Shown here piece by piece: positions 14,944 to 21,983 of a stretch of 30,448 nucleotides of DNA (position 1 is the stretch's first letter; each line of letters begins with the position of its first letter). The notes under the pieces were generated by a model, which worked only from the letters and a program-made list of their open reading frames with translations, had not been told where the DNA came from and did not search any database. A program made the position numbers and the translations under genes. Source of the DNA: Anaerolineae bacterium (GTDB taxonomy: Bacteria; Chloroflexota; Anaerolineae; B4-G1); contig JADHWW010000014.1 in the NCBI GenBank assembly GCA_016783285.1, positions 1-30,448 on the forward strand, read 5' to 3'.

Positions 14944-15570
14944 TCTCGCGTCCCAGCCCGCTGGCTGTGGCGCGGCGGGCTGGGATTGATGACGCTGGCG
15001 CTGGCGGGTGCGCTGGCGCTGATCGTCGCGCTGGCGCTGGGCTGGAACAGCCCGCGTCCCACCCACCCGCCCGATTGGGAAGCGCCTGGCCTGCCTCTGG
15101 ATTTGCAAGCCCCTCGAGATGAAACCACGACGTCGCTGCTGGCTCACCCCGGCGACGATTTCACTTTTGAGGCAGAAGCCGTCCCGCTCTCCGGCCCCGG
15201 CTCCGATTTCAATGGCTACGGCCTGATTTACCGCGCTCAAGGTCCCACCCACCACTATGCCTTCGCCGTCGGCAGTGACGGCTACTACGCCGTCCTGCGG
15301 GTGGCGGGGGACGAGGAGACCCTGCTGGTGGGCTGGCAGCAGTTCCCCCACGTTCGCCGGGGCCGGCAGGCCAACCGGCTGCGCGTAACCTGCGCGGGCG
15401 TCACCTGCCGCTTCTACGTCAACGACGAGTACACCGCCACCGTCGAGGACGGCACCCATCTGGCGGGGGACGTGGGGCTGTGGGTGCGCGGTTTCGAGGA
15501 GGGGGTGGCGGTGCGGTTCGTGAATGTGCGGGTGTGGGAGAACAGCGGATGGGCAGGATTGTCAGATTGA
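14929..15570 (+). CDS. Membrane-anchored lectin/glucanase-fold (DUF1080/LamG-like) protein
   Basis: A 213-residue protein with one N-terminal hydrophobic anchor (about residues 18-38, GLMTLALAGALALIVALALG), then an extracytoplasmic beta-sandwich: FTFEAEAVPLSG, GYGLIYRAQGPTHHYAFAVGSDGYYAVLRV, NRLRVTCAGVTCRFYVNDEYTATVEDG and GDVGLWVRGFEEGVAVRFVNVRVW. This order is that of concanavalin-like DUF1080 domains, which bind or cleave sugars. The paired cysteines in VTCAGVTC could form a disulfide. It starts 34 nt after the glycosidase stop and is probably co-transcribed with it, which suggests a sugar-binding role. The start codon lies in a heptamer repeat. Confidence 0.7.
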   Translation: MTNDQSRVPARWLWRGGLGLMTLALAGALALIVALALGWNSPRPTHPPDWEAPGLPLDLQAPRDETTTSLLAHPGDDFTFEAEAVPLSGPGSDFNGYGLIYRAQGPTHHYAFAVGSDGYYAVLRVAGDEETLLVGWQQFPHVRRGRQANRLRVTCAGVTCRFYVNDEYTATVEDGTHLAGDVGLWVRGFEEGVAVRFVNVRVWENSGWAGLSD

Positions 15571-15693
15571 GAAAAACTCAACCAATTTGAACTAATCTGG
15601 CAAAATTGGAACAAAACTTTCCAGGTAGCCGGTATCCTGAAAGTAGAACCAAACTGCCCAGAGTGGAAAAAGCGGGCCGCCCGGCGCTCTCGT

Positions 15694-15722
15694 TTGTGCA
15701 AGCGCCGCTATTGGGCTATAAT
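15694..15722 (+). promoter_or_regulatory. Promoter of the M20 dipeptidase gene
   Basis: TTGTGC (15694-15699), 17-bp spacer, TATAAT (15717-15722). The leader to ATG 15799 is about 70 nt. Confidence 0.7.
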
Positions 15723-15798
15723 GTAGGGGCAGGTCGCCATTTCCACATAATGAGCATTGGGCGGAGAAACATCCACGTGGGTGAGAGTGAGTATCAAG

Positions 15799-17163
15799 AT
15801 GAATGCTTTAGAATACGCACGGACAAATCAGCACCGGTTCCTGGCAGAACTGTTCGAGTTCCTGAGCATCCCCAGCGTCAGCACGCAGATAGAGCACCAG
15901 CCGGACATTGAGCGCGCGGCGGTGTGGTTGCGCGATAAACTGCTGCTGGCCGGGTTCCCCGAGGCGAAGGTGATGCCCACACTGGGCCATCCCGTCGTCT
16001 ACGCCGAGTGGCTGGCCGCCGGGCCCGAGGCCCCCACCGTCCTGATCTATGGACACTACGACGTGCAGCCGCCCGACCCGCTGGAACTGTGGCGCACCCC
16101 GCCGTTCGAGCCCACCGTCGTCGGCGACGACATCTTTGCGCGCGGGGCGTCGGACGACAAGGGGCAGTTGTATGCCCACGTCAAGGCAGTGGAAGCGTTC
16201 AAGCAGACAGCGGGTGCGCCGCCGGTCAACGTCAAGTGCCTGTTCGAGGGCGAGGAGGAGTGCGGCAGCCCCAGCCTGAAGCCGTTTATCCACGAGCACA
16301 CACCCCTCCTGTCCGCCGATGTGGCGGTGATATCCGATACGGGCATCCTGGACCAAGACACGCCCTCCATCGTCTACGCGCTGCGCGGGCTGGCCTACAC
16401 CGAGGTCGAGGTGACCGGCCCCGACCACGACCTGCACTCTGGCATCTACGGGGGCGCGGTGCATAACCCGATCAACGCCCTCTGCGCCATGATCGCCCGG
16501 CTGCACGACGAGAACGGGCATATCACCATTCCCGGCTTTTACGACCAGGTGCGGGAATTGCCCCCCGAGGAGCGCGCGGCGCTGGCGCAGGTCCCCTTCG
16601 AGCGCGATGTGTGGCTTCGCGAAGCAGGCGTGCCGACCGATTGGGGCGAGCCGGCGTACACCATCGTCGAGCGCGCGGCGACCCGGCCCACGTTGGACGT
16701 CAACGGTATCTGGGGCGGGTACATCCAGCCGGGCGCCAAAACGGTACTACCCAGCCAGGCGTGCGCCAAGATCTCGATGCGCCTGGTGCCGGATCAGACG
16801 CCCGCCGAGATCACGCGCCTGCTCCGAGACTACCTGGTCGAGATCGCTCCGCCCACGGTCACCGTCGAGGTGCGCGATCTACACGGCGCCGAGCCGGCCA
16901 CCGTCCGCCGCGATAGCCCGGCGATGAAGGCGGCTTTTCGGGCTTATGCCGAGGCTTTTGGCCAGGAACCTGTCTTCGTCCGCCGGGGAGGCTCGATTCC
17001 CGTCGTCGCCACGTTCCAAAAAGCCCTGGGGATTGAAACGGTTTTGATGGGCTTTGGGCTGCCCGACGACCGGCTGCACTCCCCCAACGAAAAGTTCCAC
17101 CTGCCCAATTTCTACAAGGGGATTGAGACAATCATCCGCTTTTTGGATTTATTGGGCGAATAA
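15799..17163 (+). CDS. M20-family zinc dipeptidase
   Basis: A 454-residue metallopeptidase. The dinuclear zinc site is visible: YGHYDVQP (first His and the catalytic Asp), GASDDKGQ (bridging Asp), FEGEEECGSPS (catalytic Glu pair), and LHSPNEKF near the C-terminus (last His). The lid domain with GIYGGAVHNPINAL lies between. Length and motifs fit the M20 dipeptidase/ArgE-DapE-like clade that hydrolyses short peptides in the cytoplasm; no signal peptide is seen. ATG 15799 was chosen from the conserved N-terminus; only a weak purine-rich ribosome site precedes it. It has its own promoter and is not obviously linked with the sugar genes upstream. Confidence 0.92.
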   Translation: MNALEYARTNQHRFLAELFEFLSIPSVSTQIEHQPDIERAAVWLRDKLLLAGFPEAKVMPTLGHPVVYAEWLAAGPEAPTVLIYGHYDVQPPDPLELWRTPPFEPTVVGDDIFARGASDDKGQLYAHVKAVEAFKQTAGAPPVNVKCLFEGEEECGSPSLKPFIHEHTPLLSADVAVISDTGILDQDTPSIVYALRGLAYTEVEVTGPDHDLHSGIYGGAVHNPINALCAMIARLHDENGHITIPGFYDQVRELPPEERAALAQVPFERDVWLREAGVPTDWGEPAYTIVERAATRPTLDVNGIWGGYIQPGAKTVLPSQACAKISMRLVPDQTPAEITRLLRDYLVEIAPPTVTVEVRDLHGAEPATVRRDSPAMKAAFRAYAEAFGQEPVFVRRGGSIPVVATFQKALGIETVLMGFGLPDDRLHSPNEKFHLPNFYKGIETIIRFLDLLGE

Positions 17164-17168
17164 CGGCA

Positions 17169-17197
17169 CTTTTCCCCACGCGCGTGGGGGTGAACCG
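17169..17197 (+). repeat. Solitary 29-bp type I-E CRISPR-repeat-like sequence
   Basis: The 29 bases run from CTTTTCCCC to GTGAACCG with the central palindrome CCCCACGCGCGTGGGG (17174-17189). Length, stem position and the 3' GGGGGTGAACCG ending match the pattern of many type I-E repeats. No second copy follows at the expected 61-bp interval, so it is not an array. It starts 6 bp after the dipeptidase stop codon. Confidence 0.6.
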
Positions 17198-17232
17198 GCT
17201 GCGATTTGCCTTTTCAAAATGAGACAAAGTAA

Positions 17233-17261
17233 GGAAAAAGAGCCCCCTCTTCGAGGGGCCC
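17233..17261 (-). terminator. Rho-independent terminator of the proteasome-like gene
   Basis: On the minus strand GCCCCTC-GAA-GAGGGGGC (17259-17242) is followed by TCTTTTTCC. It lies about 25 bp after the stop at 17284. Confidence 0.8.
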
Positions 17262-17283
17262 TTGGCTATCGCGGCACGCTCAC

Positions 17284-18147
17284 CTATTCTTGAGGGAATA
17301 AGAGGCTGGAAAAATCCTCTTTTGCCTTTCTTGCGTGTTCTATTTCCTTTTGGATTTTATCTTCCGGCAGTTGTTCTGCTTCAGGATCTCGGTCCCGGAT
17401 GATGAACACATCAGGATCCCCTCCTACCGTGGAATCTACATCCTCAGCCACCCAAGAGATAACGAATGCCACTCGTTTTGCAATATCTTCTGCTGATAAT
17501 GATTGGCATAGATGCGGGCCACAGAGAAACTTTGCTAGGGAATAGGCATAACCTCCTCCATGACCTGTACACCTAAAGTCAACACGTTCTCCATAGCCTT
17601 CGCTGTGAATGTAATAGAGAATTGCTTTCCCTTCAGAAAGCTGCTCTAGACCGCCCATCAAAACACCGATGGGACGAGGTTCCCGAAGCCTCTCACTATA
17701 TCTCTCAGTAAGCTCTGCTATTATGTCCTCCACGATAATCTTCACTTCGTAAAAAGTATCAACCCCTCGACGTCTGCGTACTTCATAATTCAAGAGCAAA
17801 AAGAAGTCGTCTCTTATTCCCGTCAATCCTTCCGCCGCAAATAGAACTTTCCCGCCGATGTCAACTTCAAAGATCTTACGCGAGTATTGGGTTTCCCCTC
17901 CCCGAATAGTTTTCTTATCGCTACCGATGACTATTCCATCCTCACACCTTATACCCACGATTAAAGTTCCTGTCTTTTCTATCGCGCGAGGTCTGGTAAA
18001 TGTGCTAGGCCTGATATGTTCCAGAAGCTTTTCTCTAGATTTGCGTATTCTTTTTCTTCTATTCGATTCTATCAAAGCTCTGAGAGGAGACTTTTCAGAG
18101 TCGTCTCTCTGCGTTTCACTAAGTATCTCTAGATATGACTTTCTCAT
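17284..18147 (-). CDS. Orphan proteasome beta-subunit-like Ntn hydrolase with 60-residue propeptide
   Basis: A 287-residue protein. From residue 59 it reads T-G-T-LIVGIRCEDGIVIGSDKK, which aligns with the start of mature 20S proteasome beta subunits: Gly60-Thr61 matches the autocleavage site and catalytic Thr1, Asp77 matches Asp17, and Lys91 in SRKIFEV matches Lys33. AAEGLTG follows, as in the family. Near the C-terminus AEDVDST fits the Asp166/Ser169 region, while the usual GSG around Ser129 appears as GHGGG. The 60-residue N-terminal extension is very basic and helical. ATG 18147 was chosen because AGGAGGT stands 7 nt upstream. No alpha subunit, Mpa/ARC ATPase or Pup gene is in the window. 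The gene looks less GC-rich than its neighbours, has its own promoter and terminator, and may be horizontally acquired. Confidence 0.78.
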   Translation of the reverse strand: MRKSYLEILSETQRDDSEKSPLRALIESNRRKRIRKSREKLLEHIRPSTFTRPRAIEKTGTLIVGIRCEDGIVIGSDKKTIRGGETQYSRKIFEVDIGGKVLFAAEGLTGIRDDFFLLLNYEVRRRRGVDTFYEVKIIVEDIIAELTERYSERLREPRPIGVLMGGLEQLSEGKAILYYIHSEGYGERVDFRCTGHGGGYAYSLAKFLCGPHLCQSLSAEDIAKRVAFVISWVAEDVDSTVGGDPDVFIIRDRDPEAEQLPEDKIQKEIEHARKAKEDFSSLLFPQE

Positions 18148-18252
18148 CTTTTCTACCTCCTGCCAAGATATTGTCACTGCCTTGATTCCTGCTCTGACCT
18201 CTGCTTCGCCACAAGGCACTTTTCATTGTAGGACGCTAAGAGGATGCCATTC

Positions 18253-18281
18253 AGTATAACAGAATCTTGCTAGGTGTGCAA
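18253..18281 (-). promoter_or_regulatory. Promoter of the proteasome-like gene
   Basis: Minus strand: TTGCAC (18281-18276), 17-bp spacer, TATACT (18258-18253). The leader to ATG 18147 is about 100 nt. Confidence 0.65.
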
Positions 18282-18323
18282 ATCAAGGTAAGGCGAGGTC
18301 AGACCGGGCAAAAGTGAGGCAGG

Positions 18324-18365
18324 AAAAAAACAGAGCCCTCACTGATATGCAAGATATGATGAGGG
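18324..18365 (-). terminator. Probable terminator after parB
   Basis: On the minus strand CCCTCA (18365-18360) pairs with TGAGGG (18341-18336), with an inner ATAT/ATAT stem, and a run of seven T follows 5 nt later. It would end the long rpmH-to-parB block. The rest of 18282-18426 shows nothing I can identify. Confidence 0.5.
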
Positions 18366-18426
18366 ACAAATTCACTCTCCTCCACCGGCACAGGCCATGT
18401 ACATCTGTTCGTTGACCAGGGTGCAA

Positions 18427-19281
18427 CTATTCGCTTCCGACGATGCGCTCGTAGATCGCGTCCAATTCCTCGTCGGAGTAGAAATAAATCACGATGCGGC
18501 CCTTCTTGCCGCTGCGCGTCAGGCTCACCTTGGTGCCCAACGTTTCGCGGAAGCGGGCCTCCAGCGCCCGTGTCTCCGGTGAGGGCGCACGCGCAGGCTG
18601 CTTTTCCTTTCGCCGGCCCAGCAACTGCCGTACTAATGCCTCCGTCTGGCGCACGTTTAGCCTGCGCTGCAAGACGATCTTGAGCGCGGCCTCCTGCGCC
18701 TCGGCTTGCCCCAGGCCCAGGAGCGCGCGGGCGTGCCCCTCACTGATTTTTGTCTCCAACAGCGCCCCTTGCACAGGGCGAGTCGCCTTCAACAGCCGCA
18801 GCGTGTTGGAGACCGCCATCCGGCTCTTGCCCACCCGCCGGGCCACCTGCGTCTGCGTCAACCCGAACTCCTCGGTCAACTGGCGGTAGGCCATGGCCTC
18901 CTCCAGTGGATTCAGGTCGGCCCGCTGGAGATTCTCCACCAGCGCCAGTTCGAGCATTTCGCTGGGGACCACGTCTTTCACCACGATGGGGACGGTGGAT
19001 AACCCGGCCAGCCGCGCTGCCCGCCAGCGCCGCTCGCCAGCGATCAACTGATACCCATCCGCTGCTCTGGCGACGACGAGCGGCTGGATGATCCCGTGTT
19101 CCTCGATTGAGGCGGCCAGTTCCACCAGGTCTTGATCGCGGATCGGCGTGCGTGGCTGGTGGGGGTTGGGTTTGATGGAAGCGAGACCCGCCTCGATCAC
19201 GCCCATCGCCGCCGTCTCCTCCTCGGCGAGTGGAATCAGCGCCTCCAACCCCTTACCCAGTCCACTCTTGCGTCGTGACAT
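18427..19281 (-). CDS. parB: Chromosome-partitioning protein ParB
   Basis: A 284-residue ParB/Spo0J. The N-terminal KSGLGKGLEALIP stretch, then the CTP-binding core with NPHQPR and GERRWRA, ALVENLQRADLNPLEEA, and the helix-turn-helix LTQTQVARRVGKSRMAVSNTLRLL are all present, followed by the C-terminal dimerisation part. It binds parS sites, slides on DNA as a CTP-dependent clamp and works with ParA in origin segregation. It follows parA with a 2-bp gap and is therefore translated from the same mRNA. No parS sequence (TGTTTCACGTGAAACA or close) was found in the window. Confidence 0.95.
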   Translation of the reverse strand: MSRRKSGLGKGLEALIPLAEEETAAMGVIEAGLASIKPNPHQPRTPIRDQDLVELAASIEEHGIIQPLVVARAADGYQLIAGERRWRAARLAGLSTVPIVVKDVVPSEMLELALVENLQRADLNPLEEAMAYRQLTEEFGLTQTQVARRVGKSRMAVSNTLRLLKATRPVQGALLETKISEGHARALLGLGQAEAQEAALKIVLQRRLNVRQTEALVRQLLGRRKEKQPARAPSPETRALEARFRETLGTKVSLTRSGKKGRIVIYFYSDEELDAIYERIVGSE

Positions 19282-19283
19282 CT

Positions 19284-20141
19284 CTACCTCGACGACGGTA
19301 AATGGTGGTCGCCCACCAGCAACTCTCGCGTCAGCGCTGCGTAGGCCAGCGCCCCCGCCGAACGGGGGGCGTAGGATATGATGGGCTCGCCGTAACTGGG
19401 CGCCTCGCTCAGGCGCACGCTGCGCGGGATGATCGTGCTAAAGACCCGCTTGGAGAAGTGTCGCCGCACCTCCTCGACGACCTGCCGCGAGAGAGTAGTG
19501 CGGGCATCGTACATCGTCATCACCAGCCCCCGCAGCCGCAGTTTCGGGTTGAGGGCTCGGCGCACCAACTTGATGGCGCGCGCCAATTGAGAGAGACCCT
19601 CCAATGCCAGGTACTCGCACTGCACGGGGATGATCACTCCATCGGTTGCAGCCGTCAGCCCATTCACCGTCAAAATGCCCAGGCTGGGAGGACAGTCAAT
19701 CAGCACGTAATCGTACCGCGTGTCTGGCCCTTCGCCTTCGCCCTTCGACAAGCTCAGGGCGTCGCTCAGGACAGGCCTTGCGCCTTCGCTCGGGCTCAGC
19801 CCCACCAGCATCTGCCGCAAGCGGTACTCCCGCCGGGGCATGTTGACCAGTTCCACCGTCGCACCGGCCAGGGATGGCGAGGATGGAACCAGATCAAGCC
19901 GCACTCGACGGGTGGGTTTCACGACACGGTTCAGCGGGACCTCGCGCACCAGCAGGTCGTAGGTGGAGAGTGGCACAGTGCGCTTATCTATCCCCAGGGA
20001 AGAGGTGGCGTTGGCCTGCGGGTCAATGTCCACCAACAGAACGCGCTGGCCCCACTCCGCCAGGCAGGCCGCCACGTTGACCGCCGTGGTGGTCTTGCCG
20101 ACCCCGCCCTTTTGGTTCGCCAGCGCGTAGATGATTGGCAT
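19284..20141 (-). CDS. parA: Chromosome-partitioning ATPase ParA (Soj) with repeat-encoded insertion
   Basis: A 285-residue ParA ATPase. The deviant Walker A motif NQKGGVGKTTTAVN, Walker A' VDIDPQANATSSLG and Walker B LIDCPPSLG are intact. Between REYRLRQML and YDYVLIDCPP, normally separated by a short loop, residues about 114-139 are Ser/Gly/Glu-rich and encoded by copies of the CCCTTCGACAAGCTCAGGGC-type repeat (19725-19802). The insertion keeps the frame and falls on a surface loop just before Walker B, so the protein is probably still active. The start has no strong promoter nearby; it lies 11 bp after the kinase gene. Confidence 0.95.
   Translation of the reverse strand: MPIIYALANQKGGVGKTTTAVNVAACLAEWGQRVLLVDIDPQANATSSLGIDKRTVPLSTYDLLVREVPLNRVVKPTRRVRLDLVPSSPSLAGATVELVNMPRREYRLRQMLVGLSPSEGARPVLSDALSLSKGEGEGPDTRYDYVLIDCPPSLGILTVNGLTAATDGVIIPVQCEYLALEGLSQLARAIKLVRRALNPKLRLRGLVMTMYDARTTLSRQVVEEVRRHFSKRVFSTIIPRSVRLSEAPSYGEPIISYAPRSAGALAYAALTRELLVGDHHLPSSR
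19725..19802. repeat. CTTCGACAAGCTCAGGG-type repeat units inside parA
   Basis: The clear unit CCCTTCGACAAGCTCAGGGC is at 19741-19760, flanked by degenerate copies (GCCTTCGC..., CGCCTTCGCTCGGGCTCAGC). It shares its core with the selB insertion (6128-6181) and with TTTCGACAGGCTCAACA at 21042-21058. Confidence 0.75.
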
Positions 20142-20152
20142 CTTGGCTCACT

Positions 20153-20989
20153 CTATCCCTCCAGGCCCCGTCCGCAGCGGGCGACCTCCTCCGGGCCGGG
20201 CGTGCCAGATAGCCCCACCCGTGTCACCGAGTGGGCGGCGACGCAGTTGGCGAAGCGGGCGGCCGTCCAGGGGTCGCCGTCCTGCTGCAACCGCACGAAG
20301 AAGGCGGCCGCGAAAATGTCGCCGACACCGGTAGGGTCCACCTCGGGCACGGCTGGGGCTGGGAAGTGGCGAGCCTGACCAGCCACGTACACGGTGCAGC
20401 CCATCGCCGCCTGGGTCACGACCAGCAGTCGCGTCTGGGCGGCGTATCGGATCACCAGGGCCTCATCCCCTTCCACGTCTTCATCACTCAGCACCACAGC
20501 GTCGGCCCGGGCGAGCAGCGGTTCCGCATCCTCCCACTGACAACAACTCACACGCCCTGCTCGATCCCAACGCCGCATCCAGCCCTGGGGAGTCAAACCC
20601 ACGAAAGCATCTCCAAAGACATCGACCAGCGCCGGATCGCACTCCCGGGCCACCGGCCCCAGGTGGACGATTTTCGCCCGCCAGTTTGGTGGCATCATCG
20701 CCGGCACCAGCGTCTCCGCGACGCCGTGCAGTACCTGACGCCGGCCATCGGTGCCATAGATGTTCCTGAACGTGGTCGTCGTGGCGGCGGGGAAGCGGGT
20801 GATCATCACGCCGTCCAGCACTCCGTTCAGATCGAGGTCAGGGCTGGCGCTGGTGATGACGCCAACGCGACAGCCCAACGCACGCGCGGTGCGAGCAGCA
20901 TAGGAGGCCGTCCCACCGACCGTGAAGGCGCCATCCACCAGGTCACGGGTCACGTGGCCGATGACCAGGTAATCTAATTCAATGACCAA
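20153..20989 (-). CDS. PfkB-family carbohydrate/nucleoside kinase
   Basis: A 278-residue ribokinase-like kinase. VGGTASYAARTARALG near the N-terminus is the first PfkB signature; DPTGVGDIFAAAFF near the C-terminus is the second, with the catalytic Asp in the GVGD loop. It phosphorylates a sugar or sugar-like alcohol with ATP; the substrate cannot be told. I chose TTG 20989, which lies in the (TGACCAA)4 repeat and gives MVIELDYLVIGHVTRD. Starting further upstream at ATG 21058 would add about 23 residues made wholly of repeat sequence. It stands between jag and parA, an unusual member of this block. Confidence 0.82.
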   Translation of the reverse strand: MVIELDYLVIGHVTRDLVDGAFTVGGTASYAARTARALGCRVGVITSASPDLDLNGVLDGVMITRFPAATTTTFRNIYGTDGRRQVLHGVAETLVPAMMPPNWRAKIVHLGPVARECDPALVDVFGDAFVGLTPQGWMRRWDRAGRVSCCQWEDAEPLLARADAVVLSDEDVEGDEALVIRYAAQTRLLVVTQAAMGCTVYVAGQARHFPAPAVPEVDPTGVGDIFAAAFFVRLQQDGDPWTAARFANCVAAHSVTRVGLSGTPGPEEVARCGRGLEG

Positions 20990-21010
20990 TGACCAATGAC
21001 CAATGACCAA
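20983..21010. repeat. Heptanucleotide repeat (TGACCAA)4 at the kinase start
   Basis: Four perfect units, read as TTGGTCA on the coding strand. Each unit offers a TTG in a different frame; the one at 20989 fits the kinase. The same unit is at 14923-14943. Confidence 0.9.
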
Positions 21011-21072
21011 TAGCGACTGGCTGGTGGCTAACTGCTGATGTTTCGACAGGCTCAACACAAGCCGCTAACGGC

Positions 21073-21789
21073 TTATTGTGGGATGATGGTGACCTTACGC
21101 CGGTCGCCTTCGCCGATGCTCTGGGTGGTCACGCGGGGATGATCGCGCAATGCCAGGTGGATGATGCGGCGTTCGTTGGGGGGCATGGGTTCCAACACCA
21201 CAGTGCGACTTGTGCGCATTGCCTGCTCCGCCATACGTTGAGCCAGGCGGCGCAGCGTTTGTTCCCGTCGCACCTTGAAATCATCCACGTCCACCACCAG
21301 ATGCACCCGGCCGGCCATCTCTCGCCCAACGATCAGCCGGGTGATGTGTTGCAACGCGGCCAGCGTCTCTCCACGGTAGCCGACCAGGGCATTGACGTCT
21401 GGGCCATACACGTTGAGTATCAGCGGCGTCTCTTCATCGCCGGGGGCCGGTTCGGCCCGCCGCACGTCAACCTGGGCCTTGCTCGCACCAAGAAAGGTCA
21501 ATAGTTCCAGCAGCACTCCCCGGGACACCTCGGCTTCGTCCTTCTCCATCATCGCGGGTTCTTCCGGCTCAACCGGCGCTGCGGGAGCCAGACGTGGCGC
21601 GGCCTTCAGTTTGGGCGTCAGGCGCACGCGAGCCTGTCGCGCCCCCAGCCCGAGCACGCCCCGGCTGCCCCCGTCCAGCACCTCAATTTCCACCGTCTCT
21701 CGATCAACTCCCAGACGTGCCAGGCCCGCCGCAATCGCCGCATCCACGTTTGAGCCTGTTACCTCTACCGATTGTTCTATTTTAGTCAT
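21073..21789 (-). CDS. jag: Jag / SpoIIIJ-associated RNA-binding protein (Jag_N-KH-R3H)
   Basis: A 238-residue protein. The N-terminal Jag_N domain (SVEVTGSNVDAAIAAGLARLG, GSRGVLGLGARQARV) is followed by a proline/alanine/glutamate linker, a KH domain with NALVGYRGETLAALQHI, and the R3H domain ending PMPPNERRIIHLAL. Jag/KhpB proteins bind RNA and affect cell-envelope synthesis, and the gene almost always follows yidC as it does here. ATG 21789 was preferred over the further upstream start because GGAG stands 7 nt before it and because the extra 66 residues would be encoded by the dispersed repeat at 21825-21949. Confidence 0.93.
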   Translation of the reverse strand: MTKIEQSVEVTGSNVDAAIAAGLARLGVDRETVEIEVLDGGSRGVLGLGARQARVRLTPKLKAAPRLAPAAPVEPEEPAMMEKDEAEVSRGVLLELLTFLGASKAQVDVRRAEPAPGDEETPLILNVYGPDVNALVGYRGETLAALQHITRLIVGREMAGRVHLVVDVDDFKVRREQTLRRLAQRMAEQAMRTSRTVVLEPMPPNERRIIHLALRDHPRVTTQSIGEGDRRKVTIIPQ

Positions 21790-21824
21790 TCCATAACTCC
21801 CGAGTTCGGCACACAAAACGTGAG

Positions 21825-21949
21825 GTAAGCGTTCACGGGGAGGCCGCACGGCGGTTGAAACCGCGTGTAACGCTTGCAAAATCGGCCTTCGCCGATTGTC
21901 CCAGTCGCCGCAGGGCGACTTGGCAGATGTTGCCGCGAATTCATTCGCC
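21825..21949. repeat. Composite dispersed repeat, copy B (between yidC and jag)
   Basis: About 125 bp matching 7261-7380, including the GCGGTTGAAACCGC, AATCGGC/GCCGATT and AGTCGCC/GGGCGACT hairpins. It fills the yidC-jag gap; a third trace of its first 11 bases (GTAAGCGTTCA) is at 25076-25086. Confidence 0.9.
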
Positions 21950-21983
21950 GGGCAGCAAGCGGATACGGATACAACACAAGGTC

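Noticed and set aside
17174..17189. The CCCCACGCGCGTGGGG palindrome read as a plus-strand terminator for the dipeptidase
   Set aside because: No T run follows it on the plus strand, and the flanking bases match a CRISPR repeat layout better than a terminator.
17169..17261. A two-repeat CRISPR array formed with the hairpin at 17242-17259
   Set aside because: The two hairpin centres are 69 bp apart rather than 61, and the second hairpin lacks the repeat's flanks and is a good minus-strand terminator.
18373..18435. Short Cys-containing peptide frame in the +1 frame after parB (ending MYMACAGGGE)
   Set aside because: No ribosome site and only about ten residues after the first ATG; most of the frame overlaps parB, so chance is the simplest explanation.
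18427..20141. parS sites near parA/parB
   Set aside because: No sequence close to TGTTTCACGTGAAACA was found by eye here or elsewhere in the window.
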